A stretch of DNA of 64,000 nt from NCBI RefSeq assembly GCF_000241325.1, contig NZ_BAEI01000091.1, positions 1 to 64,000 of the forward strand. The letters are read 5' to 3'. Each line of letters opens with the position of its first letter. The stretch's first letter is position 1. The stretch is from Gordonia polyisoprenivorans NBRC 16320 = JCM 10675 (GTDB lineage: Bacteria; Actinomycetota; Actinomycetes; Mycobacteriales; Mycobacteriaceae). The translations under genes were made by a program, and so were the position numbers. Shown here in pieces: positions 8,554-16,476 of the stretch. Below the pieces are notes generated by a model that saw only the letters and a program-made list of their open reading frames with translations, was not told where the DNA came from and made no database searches.

Positions 8554-9069
8554 TCATGCACCCCGATGCGCGTCGATCCGTGCGGCCGCATCCGGCCACA
8601 TGGGTGGGCACGGAGCGCCCGGAATGGTCGCGACCTCGAAGTGCCACCACTCGTTGTCGAAGGTGCGGCACAGGCCCCAGCGGAAGCCGTTGACCTGCAG
8701 CCACCGGGCACCGGCCTGCGGTCCGACGTCGATGGCATGACCCCCGACATGCGTCGACTCCGACGGTGGCAACACCCACCGGCGAGCCTGCGCCGGACTG
8801 CCGTAGGTGGCGATCGCCTCGTCCCACAGTTGTTGCTGCCGGGCCGGCGTCCGCGCGCCAGAGGTGATGTGCAGGGGGATACCGTCGGCGCGGGCTGCCG
8901 CCGACGCCTGCGCATATGCGGTGCCGAGGACCGGATCGAGGCCTCCTGCTCCCTCGTCCGCGTGTGCATGCGGCGCGGCGATCGACCACGCGACGATCAT
9001 CGCCGCCGCGATCATCACCAGAACCATCGTTCGGCGCGTATTTCCGGGAGTCCGGAGAGCAAGAGTCAC
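8554..9069 (-). CDS. Exported D-alanyl-D-alanine carboxypeptidase/dipeptidase-like protein (VanY, M15)
   Basis: About 171 residues. A cationic start, one hydrophobic segment (VLVMIAAAMIVAWSIAA) and APHAHADEG resembling a signal-peptidase site indicate export. The catalytic M15B core shows SxHxxGxAxD as STHVGGHAID (Zn His and Asp), and EWWHFE supplies the base and third ligand. Family members cut D-Ala-D-Ala ends or link peptides in peptidoglycan. The start is ambiguous: tandem GTG codons at 9072 and 9069 both precede the signal peptide and neither has a strong ribosome site. It is divergent from the MFS pump. Confidence 0.8.
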   Translation of the reverse strand: MTLALRTPGNTRRTMVLVMIAAAMIVAWSIAAPHAHADEGAGGLDPVLGTAYAQASAAARADGIPLHITSGARTPARQQQLWDEAIATYGSPAQARRWVLPPSESTHVGGHAIDVGPQAGARWLQVNGFRWGLCRTFDNEWWHFEVATIPGAPCPPMWPDAAARIDAHRGA

Positions 9070-9165
9070 CACACCAGTAAAGCGGGTATTGACGATGGCG
9101 TCGATGACTCCGGGTCGGAGGTACTCGGTTACGGGGTGCTCTGCGCCCCTCCTACAGTGAGTTTC

Positions 9166-10416
9166 ATGGCAGGTATCGGGAGGTCCACGGCGGGAACCGA
9201 CGGAATCCCGGACACGTCGGGCGTTCGCGGCCGACTGCTCGTGGTCCTCGGTGCCTTGTCGGCGTTCGGACCGATCTCCACCGATCTCTATCTGCCCGCC
9301 CTGCCCGAGGCGGCCACCGATCTGTCGACGACGCCGGCCGGGGCGCAGGCCACCCTGGTGGTGTCGATGATCGGGCTCGGCCTCGGTCAACTCGTCATGG
9401 GTCCGCTCTCGGACCGGTTCGGCCGCCGCCGACCTCTCCTCGCCGGATTGGTGCTGTTCACCGTCGCCTCGGTCGCCTGCGCCTTTGCTCCCAGCGTGGC
9501 GGTACTCGTCGTCTGTCGCCTGCTGCAGGCGCTGGGTGGCTCGGCGGGTGTGGTGATCGCCCGCGCGGTGGTGCGCGACCGCTGCAGCGGTCCGCGGTTG
9601 GTGTCGGTCTTCGCCGTCCTGACCGTGGTCGTCGGCCTCGGGCCCGTCATCGCCCCGCTGCTGGGCAGTGCGATCCTCCTGGTCGGCACGTGGCGGACGG
9701 TCTTCGCCGTGCTGGCGGTGATCGGCGCGTTGCTCGTGATCTCGACGGCGGCCTGGGTCGGCGAGTCCCTACCGGCCGATCGCCGAACCGCCGGTGGCCT
9801 GGGAGGTGCCTTCGTCTCCTACCGTGTCCTGTTCGGCGACCTGCGATTCCTACTCGTGATCGGTACGGGCGCAGCAGGATTCGGGTCGTTGTTCGCCTAC
9901 ATCACCGGCTCGCCGTTCGCGCTGCAGGTCGTGCACGAGTGCCCGCCTGCGGTGTTCTCCGCGGTATTCGCGATCAACGGGCTGTGCCTGATGGCGTGTG
10001 CACGGTGGGTGCGGTTCGCCGATCCGGTCCGTCAGATGGCCTGCGGTGCAGGGGTACTGGTCGTCGCCTCGGTGGCGATGATCGGCGCCGGCAGCAGCGG
10101 CGCGCTGATCCCGCTCCTTCTCGGATTCGCCCTGATCGCTTCGTCGTGGGGCATCATCGGCCCCAGCGTCACCGCGCTGGCACTGCAACGACACCCCGAA
10201 CGGGCCGGCGCGGCAGCCGCATTGCTGGGTGCGCTGCAATTCGTGGTCGGTGCCGTTGCCGGTTCGCTGGTGGGACACGGCGCAGACGCGGGCGTCACGG
10301 CGCTCGTCGCCGTGGTGGTCGGCGCCACGATCTGTTTCGTCACGCTGGTCGTCGCGGTCTGGATGGGTGAACGAGGGACTCGCCACACCGCCGACGCCGG
10401 AAAACCCGGCGCCTGA
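9166..10416 (+). CDS. MFS multidrug efflux transporter, Bcr/CflA type
   Basis: A 416-residue protein with about 12 hydrophobic segments. TM1 carries the Bcr/CflA-like ALSAFGPISTDLYLPALPE signature. MFS motif A (GPLSDRFGRRRP) sits between TM2 and TM3, and VVCRLLQALGGSAG matches the drug/H+ antiporter motif region. It probably exports hydrophobic drugs or metabolites by proton antiport. The ATG at 9166 was chosen because it gives a short cytoplasmic tail before TM1. The riboswitch that follows separates it from the SMR genes, so it is likely its own transcript. Confidence 0.88.
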   Translation: MAGIGRSTAGTDGIPDTSGVRGRLLVVLGALSAFGPISTDLYLPALPEAATDLSTTPAGAQATLVVSMIGLGLGQLVMGPLSDRFGRRRPLLAGLVLFTVASVACAFAPSVAVLVVCRLLQALGGSAGVVIARAVVRDRCSGPRLVSVFAVLTVVVGLGPVIAPLLGSAILLVGTWRTVFAVLAVIGALLVISTAAWVGESLPADRRTAGGLGGAFVSYRVLFGDLRFLLVIGTGAAGFGSLFAYITGSPFALQVVHECPPAVFSAVFAINGLCLMACARWVRFADPVRQMACGAGVLVVASVAMIGAGSSGALIPLLLGFALIASSWGIIGPSVTALALQRHPERAGAAAALLGALQFVVGAVAGSLVGHGADAGVTALVAVVVGATICFVTLVVAVWMGERGTRHTADAGKPGA

Positions 10417-10483
10417 GATTCTCGGGTGAACGCCGGGAGTTGACGTCGTTGCTACCGTGGACATCGGAGTCCATTCCAGGACC

Positions 10484-10523
10484 GCGGACGAGGGAGCAGT
10501 ACCCGCCGAGCGACAAGACTGCC
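10484..10523 (+). promoter_or_regulatory. Guanidine-III (ykkC-III) riboswitch aptamer
   Basis: The conserved blocks match the guanidine-III aptamer as I remember it from Thermobifida fusca: GCGGACGAGG, then GTACCCG, then GACAAGAC. The pseudoknot is intact. P1 pairs GCGG (10484-10487) with CCGC (10503-10506), and P2 pairs GCAGT (10496-10500) with ACTGC (10518-10522), both perfectly. These class III elements bind guanidinium and lie close to the ribosome-binding site of exporter genes. Here the Shine-Dalgarno GGAGG at 10532-10536 follows within 10 bases and two SMR exporter genes come next. Confidence 0.92.
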
Positions 10524-10533
10524 ACGAAAGTGG
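10522..10533 (+). promoter_or_regulatory. Hairpin overlapping the SMR ribosome-binding site
   Basis: CCAC (10522-10525), a GAAA tetraloop and GTGG (10530-10533) form a small stem whose 3' arm includes the first bases of GGAGG (10532-10536). It overlaps the riboswitch pseudoknot by one base. This suggests a competing fold that hides the ribosome site when guanidinium is absent; the mechanism is inferred. Confidence 0.55.
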
Positions 10534-10545
10534 AGGTTGGTCGCC

Positions 10546-10860
10546 ATGGCCTGGCTCATTCTCATCATTTCCGGCGTACTCGAAGCCGTGTGGGCGGCTG
10601 CACTGTCGGCGTCACGAGGGTTTCGACAGCCACTGCCGGTGGTGGTCTTCGTGGTTGCCCTGACGCTCAGCATGCTCGGACTCGCTCTCGCGCTGACGTC
10701 GTTGCCGCTGGGCACCGCGTACACGGTGTGGGTGGGCATCGGTGTGGTTCTGACCGTCGTCTGGGGTGTCGTCACGGGACAGGAACGGCCGACTGTCGTG
10801 CGAGTCGGGCTTCTCGTGCTCCTCGTCGGCTGCGTCGTCGGTCTCAAGGCGGTGAGCTGA
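10546..10860 (+). CDS. SMR family transporter, guanidinium exporter (Gdx/SugE-like) subunit 1
   Basis: A 104-residue, four-helix small multidrug resistance protein. The membrane-embedded proton/substrate Glu is E13 in LIISGVLEAVWAAAL. LPLGTAYTVWVGIG in helix 3 follows the Gdx/SugE pattern (GTAYxVWxGIG), not the EmrE one. Gdx proteins swap protons for guanidinium. The ATG at 10546 follows GGAGG by 9 bases and sits directly after a guanidine-III riboswitch, so substrate and control agree. It ends 1 base before a second SMR gene, so the two probably form a dual-topology or hetero-oligomeric pair. Confidence 0.93.
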   Translation: MAWLILIISGVLEAVWAAALSASRGFRQPLPVVVFVVALTLSMLGLALALTSLPLGTAYTVWVGIGVVLTVVWGVVTGQERPTVVRVGLLVLLVGCVVGLKAVS

Positions 10861-10861
10861 C

Positions 10862-11221
10862 ATGGCCTGGTTGATCCTGCTGGCTTCGGCCGTGTGCGAG
10901 GCGGTGTGGGCGGTGGCCCTGGACCGGTCCAACGGATTCACCGAACCGGTGCCTGTCGCGGTGTTCCTGGTGGGGCTCGCGCTGAGTATGGCCGGACTCG
11001 GCTGGGCCGCCTCGTCGCTGCCGATCGGCACCGCCTACGCGGTATGGGTCGGTGTCGGGGCGACGCTGACCGTGACGTATTCCATGGTCACCGGTAGCGA
11101 GGGGGTTTCGGTCGCCAAGTTGTTCTTCATCGCGGGTATCGTCGCGGCGGTCGCCGGCCTGAAGATGACCCGATCAGGGACCACCGACTCATCCCGGCCG
11201 CCGTCGCCCGACCTACGCTGA
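10862..11221 (+). CDS. SMR family transporter, guanidinium exporter (Gdx/SugE-like) subunit 2
   Basis: A 119-residue SMR protein with Glu at residue 13 (LLASAVCEAVWAVAL) and SLPIGTAYAVWVGVG in helix 3, again Gdx/SugE-like. It differs from its partner in the loops and has a longer polar C-terminal tail (TRSGTTDSSRPPSPD). Paired SMR proteins usually insert with opposite topologies and act as a heterodimer. The ATG at 10862 is 1 base after the previous stop, so translation is likely coupled and both genes are under the guanidine riboswitch. Confidence 0.92.
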   Translation: MAWLILLASAVCEAVWAVALDRSNGFTEPVPVAVFLVGLALSMAGLGWAASSLPIGTAYAVWVGVGATLTVTYSMVTGSEGVSVAKLFFIAGIVAAVAGLKMTRSGTTDSSRPPSPDLR

Positions 11222-11248
11222 GAGAACCCCGACGATGAGGAGTTCTCG

Positions 11249-11602
11249 ATGAGTGACCACGAAGTGAAGATGATCATCCTGTCCACCGACGATCTCGACG
11301 AGTCGATCAAGTTCTACGGCGAATCGCTTGGTATGACACTGAAATTCCGCGACGGCGCGCATTTCGCAGCCCTCGACGGCGGGCCGGTCACCCTGGCCCT
11401 GGCCACCGAGGTCGATCATCCGATTCCCGGACAGGTCGTGGTCGGGATCAAGACCGCCGACGTCGACGCGGCCGCCAAGGCGATCGAGGCCAGCGGTGGC
11501 GGCATCGTCAAGGGCCCCTACGACGACGCGCACGAACGGCGCGCGGTGGTCTACGACAACAAGGGCAACGGGCTGGTGTTCTACAGCCCGCTTGCGCGCT
11601 GA
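11249..11602 (+). CDS. VOC family (glyoxalase-fold) protein
   Basis: A 117-residue single-unit VOC protein. MIILSTDDLDESIKFYGESLG is the first beta-alpha-beta motif, and GPYDDAHERRAVVYDNKGNGLVFY the second. Metal ligands are not obvious: there is no clear His in the usual first position, though a Glu occurs late. It may bind a small molecule without being a metalloenzyme. It follows the SMR pair by 27 bp with its own ribosome site (GAGGAGTT) and may be co-transcribed with them, which would make it guanidine-responsive; this is a guess. Confidence 0.8.
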   Translation: MSDHEVKMIILSTDDLDESIKFYGESLGMTLKFRDGAHFAALDGGPVTLALATEVDHPIPGQVVVGIKTADVDAAAKAIEASGGGIVKGPYDDAHERRAVVYDNKGNGLVFYSPLAR

Positions 11603-11799
11603 GTTGTCGCGCGCGGTGACGTCCTCGGCCGGACCGTCGTGGCGTCCCCGCGCGTACACGGCGTACAATTCAGTCGTGCACTACTGATTAGTGGTTCATC
11701 GATTACTCGATTTCATGAAGCCGTATACCGGAGTATCGTCCGGATCGTCGGTCTGGGAAACTCGGGTACAAAGACCGGTCACCGACAAGAGGAACCCCC

Positions 11800-12255
11800 A
11801 TGGTTGACACGAACCGCCGTGCTGCGACATCGCGTGCGTCGCAGGACACCTCGACGACATCCGGTTCCGGCCGCGACGGTGATCGACCGCACGGGCTGCA
11901 GTACATCAAGTACCACTACGGGGCGAAGCTTCCGGACTCGATGCGCGACTGGGTCTTCAACGATCTGACCGGTCCGTATGCCGCCCTGCGCATGGTCGCG
12001 TGGTGGGCCGTGCCCTGCGTGATCATCCTCGTCCCGATGTTGTTCGTGCCGGCCGACTGGCTGATCCGGGCGAACATGACCGTGCCCATCCTCATCCCCT
12101 ACATCTTCTTCTCGGTCGCGCTGAACCGCGTCTACCGGCGTTACCGGTTGTCGCAGCACGGCTTCGATCCCGATCTGGTCTCCCGTCGGGAGAAGGAGAA
12201 GAACGCCGACGTATACGCCGAGTACCACCGCAAATACCGGGGGGCCGGCCGCTAG
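11800..12255 (+). CDS. DUF5313 family membrane protein
   Basis: A 151-residue protein. The polar, low-complexity N-terminus (about residues 1-30) is followed by HGLQYIKYHYGAKLPDSMRDWVFNDLTGPYAALRM. Two hydrophobic helices come next (WWAVPCVIILVPMLFVPADW and VPILIPYIFFSVALNRVY), then a charged tail (RREKEKNADVYAEYHRKYR). This matches the DUF5313 pattern found in mycolic-acid actinomycetes; function unknown. The ATG at 11800 is preceded by AAGAGGAA. It occupies the place downstream of the convergent mksB-like gene where a JetD nuclease would otherwise be expected, but shows no nuclease features. Confidence 0.8.
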   Translation: MVDTNRRAATSRASQDTSTTSGSGRDGDRPHGLQYIKYHYGAKLPDSMRDWVFNDLTGPYAALRMVAWWAVPCVIILVPMLFVPADWLIRANMTVPILIPYIFFSVALNRVYRRYRLSQHGFDPDLVSRREKEKNADVYAEYHRKYRGAGR

Positions 12256-12277
12256 CCTCCAGCGTCGGGGGTTCGGG

Positions 12278-15200
12278 TCAGATCAGCCGGTTCTTCCCCG
12301 ACGCCCGACGCAGGTCGGAGAACGCACCGATCGAGGTCGACGTCGCCGTCGCCACCGGGCGACCACCGGCCGCCTCGGACTTCGACACCATCACCACGTT
12401 GTCGATGTAGGGCTGGATGGTGCTGGTGTTCTGCACGGTCGCGACGATGATCAGCTGGAAGCCGAACTTGCGGAACGCCGAGAGCGCCTGCTGGGCGAAT
12501 TGCGGGTCGGACTTGGAGAATGCCTCGTCGAGCATCAACTGCGCGAAGATCGGTCGGTTGTCGTCGCCATGCGGGCTGGCGAGGTTGAAGCTCAACGCGC
12601 CGGCCAGACAGAAGGCCATGAGCTTCTCCTGCTCGCCACCGGAATTGTCGCCGGCATTGCTGTAGGTGCGGATCGTCTCCCCGGTCTCGGCGTCGTGCTC
12701 CTCACAGTAGAAGTCGAAACGGTTGCGGACGTCGAGCGCGTCGCGCGTCCACTGCCGGTCCTCCGGGGTCGCCCCCGCCAGGCGTTCGCGCAGCAGGAGG
12801 ATGTCGGCGTACTGCTCGAGGATGGCCTGCTCATCGCCGAACGCGACGGCGGTCGACCGCCCCGCGATCTGACGCGCCTTTTCGGTGAGTTCGGCTGCGG
12901 CCCCGAGATTCTTGCGTCCCGGTTGCAGGCGCAGTCGGGTGCCACGATTGAACGCGACCGCACCCAGGCCCGTGTTGACCCGCTCGATCTGCTCGACGAT
13001 CCGGCGCTCCTCGGCGTCGGCGGCCATGTGCAGGTTGAGGATCGCACCCGGCGCCTGCTCGGTGATGAGCCGGCGCATCCGCTCGTAGGCCGCGGGTAGC
13101 TCCCGCTCGTCGATGCGGCGGCACAACGCGACGTAGTCATAGATGCGCTCGTCGAAATCGCTGCTGTCGTTCGGGATCTCGTCGGGGAACTCCTCGTCGT
13201 AGGTCGCGAGGATACGAGCCAGTTCGTCCCGGGAGCGACGCGCATCGGCGCGCATCCGATCCCGGTCGCGCCCAACGGCCTTGATCAGTTCCTGGCGGTA
13301 GGGATCCGGTGCGAGCACATCGAGGGTGGCCGCAGAATCCTCACGGAACGTATCGAGGGCCGCCTGTGCAGGACCGGAGATGTCCTCGGCCTTGAGGCGG
13401 TCGACGAGATCGAGCAACTGCGTCCGGCGCTCGTCCTGGGTCGCGATTCGGTCACGCACGAGCGCGGCATGGGAGATCGCCGCGCGGACCTGCTCCCAGA
13501 TCTCCTCGGCCTTGCGTTGCAGTGCCTCGACGTCGGGATGCTCTTCCATCAACAGTTCGTACTGCTCCGAGAGCCGCTCGGCGCGATCGTCGGCGGACTC
13601 GACGTCGATCTCACTCCACTGCGTGAACTGCTCGCACACAGTGCGGTAGAGGTCGCGGCGGCGTTGTTTGTCGGCTCGCTCGCGTTCGAGGACGGCGGTG
13701 GCCTCGCGCGCCGCGGCATGAATGCTGTCCTCGTGGTCGAGTTCCTCACCGAGGGCGGCGACCTTGGCGTCGACGTTGCCGACGAAGATGTACTGCGAGG
13801 GCCGCAGTGCCTGCCGGTCGTCCTTGATGGCCAGCTTCGCGGAGTCCTTGCGCAGGCCGCGATCGGTGACCGCCTTGGCATGGTCGGCGAATTCGGCCGG
13901 ATCGTCGACGCAGACGTAATTGCCCAGTCGGGTGAGCAGCGTCAGGGCTTCCGCCGAGCTCGGGTGCTCCGGATCGACCGGACGCAGGGTCGCGGCCAGC
14001 GTGCCGGGGTCGGGCAGCACCGCCGTGCGGCGCTCGACATGATGCAACTGGATCCGCCCACGCATATCGTGGGTGTTCACGAACCGCAGGGCGGCATTGA
14101 AATGGCGATCCGGCACCAGCAATCGCAGACCGGCGTTACGCAGCACCTTCTCCACCGCCGGACGCCACCGCTCCTGCTCCGGGTCGAGTTCGACGAGTTC
14201 GGCGACATAGCGCAATTCGGAGTCGTCGAGCTGCAACGCGTCGGCGATCACCCGGCGCATCTCGTGCTCGGCGCGCGGCAGCGCCGATCCGGCCTCGCGC
14301 ACCCGGGCCAGCTCGTCGGCAGCGGCGTCGCGGCGGCTCCGAGCGGCGACCTCCGCGGCCAGCAGTTCGGCGTAGTGTCCCTTGCCGGCCTCGAGTTGCC
14401 CGTCGAGCCGTGTCGCCTCCTCGATGAGGGATTCGCGTGTCTCCCAGAAGTCCTCGGCCGACTCGGGGATCTCCACGTCGAGCGCCGACATCTTCGAGTC
14501 GAACGAGGCCCGCCGCATCGACACCTCGCTCGCCGCTTTGCCGGCCGCGGCGAGCTGTTCCTGTAGTGGTGCGAGATCGGCTGTGCTGGAGGAGATTCGC
14601 GACAGCAGATGGCTGTGATCCTGGCGAAGTTGATCGTGCTGGGAGGTCAGCGCGGCCAGATCGCCGTCGAGACGGGCGATCTGATCGTCGAGGTCGGCGA
14701 TCTCGGGTTCGGCGTTGCGGATCCGCAGGTTGGTCACGTAGGCACGGATGGTCGCGCTGTCGATGGTGTCGAGCACCGAGAACTTCGCCGACTCGGTCGC
14801 ATACCGTTCCTGGACGGCCTCGATGTTGCCGAGGATGGTGCGTTTGCGACGTGCGACGTCCAGGAATTCGCGGGCCTCGACGAGCGGATCGATCTGCTCG
14901 AGTGCATCCTTGATACCCGCGATGCTGGTCGGTTCGTCGAGCATGAACTCACGGACGAACTGGGCCAGCCCGCCGACGCTCTTGAGCGACTTGGCCTTTC
15001 CCAACAGCTGCTGGGCGGCCTCGGAGCCGCGGATGCCGATCAGCGAGTACAGCGACGCGAGGTACTTCCCCTCGCCGGGACCGCCCCGCCAACCGCGCTC
15101 ACGGAGCCGGGCCGCATTGTGCCCGTTGGCCGCCCACTCGTTACAGGCGTCGACGATGTCGGCGTCGCCGTCGGCGAGATAGTAGGCGCTGTGGGCGTCG

Positions 15201-15622
15201 GTCATCTTGCCCGCAGCGAGCCACTTGAGGACGAGGCCGGTGATCGACACGCCCGAGGTGGAGGTGTAGGTGACGGCGATGGCCGCCCAGGCCGGCCCGG
15301 TGCCGCGCAGGTACATGATCTCGCGCGTCGAGTTCACGCCGTCGCGCCGCTCGCCCCATGCTCCACGCACGTACTTGCCGACGGTCCGCCGACCACTCGC
15401 CGATCCGGCCGCCGTGGCGTCGCCGGAGGCGTTGAAGTTGCGCCGATGGTCGGGCAGGAAGGCCAGGGAGATGGCGTCCAGAAGCGAGGACTTACCGCTG
15501 CCCGACGAGCCGGTCACCAGAGAACCGTTGGCGCTGAACGGAATCGAATGATACCCGTCGAAGACGCCCCAGTTGATCAACTGCAACCGCGACAGGTGGA
15601 ACTGGTCGACACGATCGCTCAC
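12278..15622 (-). CDS. mksB: SMC-like ATPase of MksBEF/Wadjet complex (MksB/JetC)
   Basis: A 1114-residue SMC-type ATPase. Walker A GSSGSGKS is at residues 38-45, just after an N-terminal strand-rich start (LSRLQLINWGVFDGYHSIPF). A long coiled-coil centre is rich in Glu, Arg, Ala and Leu. The C-terminal lobe has the signature NSGGEQEK, Walker B FAQLMLDEAFS and the switch region IIVATVQN. MukB/MksB/JetC proteins dimerise and extrude DNA loops. It starts with GTG, overlapping the mksE stop as GTGA, in the order F-E-B. No fourth gene (JetD/MksG) follows: the next gene is convergent. Confidence 0.93.
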   Translation of the reverse strand: MSDRVDQFHLSRLQLINWGVFDGYHSIPFSANGSLVTGSSGSGKSSLLDAISLAFLPDHRRNFNASGDATAAGSASGRRTVGKYVRGAWGERRDGVNSTREIMYLRGTGPAWAAIAVTYTSTSGVSITGLVLKWLAAGKMTDAHSAYYLADGDADIVDACNEWAANGHNAARLRERGWRGGPGEGKYLASLYSLIGIRGSEAAQQLLGKAKSLKSVGGLAQFVREFMLDEPTSIAGIKDALEQIDPLVEAREFLDVARRKRTILGNIEAVQERYATESAKFSVLDTIDSATIRAYVTNLRIRNAEPEIADLDDQIARLDGDLAALTSQHDQLRQDHSHLLSRISSSTADLAPLQEQLAAAGKAASEVSMRRASFDSKMSALDVEIPESAEDFWETRESLIEEATRLDGQLEAGKGHYAELLAAEVAARSRRDAAADELARVREAGSALPRAEHEMRRVIADALQLDDSELRYVAELVELDPEQERWRPAVEKVLRNAGLRLLVPDRHFNAALRFVNTHDMRGRIQLHHVERRTAVLPDPGTLAATLRPVDPEHPSSAEALTLLTRLGNYVCVDDPAEFADHAKAVTDRGLRKDSAKLAIKDDRQALRPSQYIFVGNVDAKVAALGEELDHEDSIHAAAREATAVLERERADKQRRRDLYRTVCEQFTQWSEIDVESADDRAERLSEQYELLMEEHPDVEALQRKAEEIWEQVRAAISHAALVRDRIATQDERRTQLLDLVDRLKAEDISGPAQAALDTFREDSAATLDVLAPDPYRQELIKAVGRDRDRMRADARRSRDELARILATYDEEFPDEIPNDSSDFDERIYDYVALCRRIDERELPAAYERMRRLITEQAPGAILNLHMAADAEERRIVEQIERVNTGLGAVAFNRGTRLRLQPGRKNLGAAAELTEKARQIAGRSTAVAFGDEQAILEQYADILLLRERLAGATPEDRQWTRDALDVRNRFDFYCEEHDAETGETIRTYSNAGDNSGGEQEKLMAFCLAGALSFNLASPHGDDNRPIFAQLMLDEAFSKSDPQFAQQALSAFRKFGFQLIIVATVQNTSTIQPYIDNVVMVSKSEAAGGRPVATATSTSIGAFSDLRRASGKNRLI

Positions 15623-16476
15623 CAGTCATCTCCTTCGTCCGTGTCGTCATCCTCGGTGTCGTCACCGTCGTCGGTGTCCCGATCGCCCTCGGCGAGGTAT
15701 CCCGAATTGTCGTCTTCGGATTCGGGCGCGGAGCGATCGAGCGTCTGCGCGTCGGCCTCCTCGCCGGCACCGATGAATTGCTCGAACTGGTGCTGCAGAT
15801 CGGTGATCACCGATGCCGTCATGATCGCGGTGATCGCCGGACTCACGGTGAAGGTGTCGGGGTCGTCGCGATGGCGGCGCAGCAACTCGAGTTCCTCGAG
15901 CTTGTCGATCGCCTTGTCGATGCGTTTGTCGAACAGGGCGAGGTCGCGATCGATGGTGTTGGAGACGCCGGCGAACAGTTCGTGGATCTCCTCGTGGGTG
16001 ATCAATACCTGATCCTCGCGCGCGGCCCGCATGTGTTTGGCCAGGTGCAGGGCGAGGATCGCGTCGTAGGCCTGGATCGTCTCGCGCTTGAGTAGTCTTC
16101 TACCCCAACGGGAGTCGTAGCCCACCTGCTCGACGAAGGCGACCTCGAGTTCGGTGACCAGGCGCAGCCGCAGATCGAGTTCGGACAGCCGGATGCGTAG
16201 GGGCTCCTGGTATTCGACGATCCAGGACCACAGCTGGGGAGTGCGGTCGCCGCTGACATAGCGCCGGGTGAGTAGATTCTGCAACGCCCAGCAGGCGCGG
16301 TCGGGCATCGCCGAGACGTCCCCGTCGAAGCGGGGGACCTTTGTTTCCTCGATGGCGGTCCGGCTCACCGCGGGCAGGTCGTCGTAGCCGTTGAACTCCT
16401 CGGTACTGAGCCCCTTGGCGCTGAACCCCTCGGCGCTGAACCCCTTCGCGGGAAACCGTTCTGACTGATCGGTCAC
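15619..16476 (-). CDS. mksE: DUF4194 protein, MksE/JetB subunit
   Basis: A 285-residue winged-helix (kite-like) subunit. Conserved features include WALQNLLTRRYVSGDRTPQLWSWI near the N-terminal third and RLVTELEVAFVEQVGYDSRWGRRLLKRETI. The C-terminus is strongly acidic (DTDDGDDTEDDDTDEGDDW). MksE bridges the SMC heads with MksF. The N-terminus is odd: four 5-residue repeats (FPAKG FSAEG FSAKG LSTEE) precede the domain. The GTG at 16476 overlaps the mksF stop (GTGA) and its own stop overlaps the mksB start, so all three are translationally coupled. Confidence 0.9.
   Translation of the reverse strand: MTDQSERFPAKGFSAEGFSAKGLSTEEFNGYDDLPAVSRTAIEETKVPRFDGDVSAMPDRACWALQNLLTRRYVSGDRTPQLWSWIVEYQEPLRIRLSELDLRLRLVTELEVAFVEQVGYDSRWGRRLLKRETIQAYDAILALHLAKHMRAAREDQVLITHEEIHELFAGVSNTIDRDLALFDKRIDKAIDKLEELELLRRHRDDPDTFTVSPAITAIMTASVITDLQHQFEQFIGAGEEADAQTLDRSAPESEDDNSGYLAEGDRDTDDGDDTEDDDTDEGDDW
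16396..16455 (-). repeat. Four 15-bp in-frame repeats in mksE
   Basis: Codons 8-27 of mksE consist of four imperfect 15-nt units such as TTCAGCGCCGAGGGG, encoding pentapeptides of the type F-S-A-K/E-G. The copy number could vary by slippage without breaking the reading frame. Confidence 0.75.

Noticed and set aside
11698..11711. ATCGATTACTCGAT dyad before the DUF5313 gene
   Set aside because: A five-base arm around an AT-rich stretch is too short to support a site without comparison.
11800..12255. DUF5313 gene as a substitute for the missing JetD subunit
   Set aside because: It is on the opposite strand and encodes a two-helix membrane protein with no Toprim or nuclease residues.
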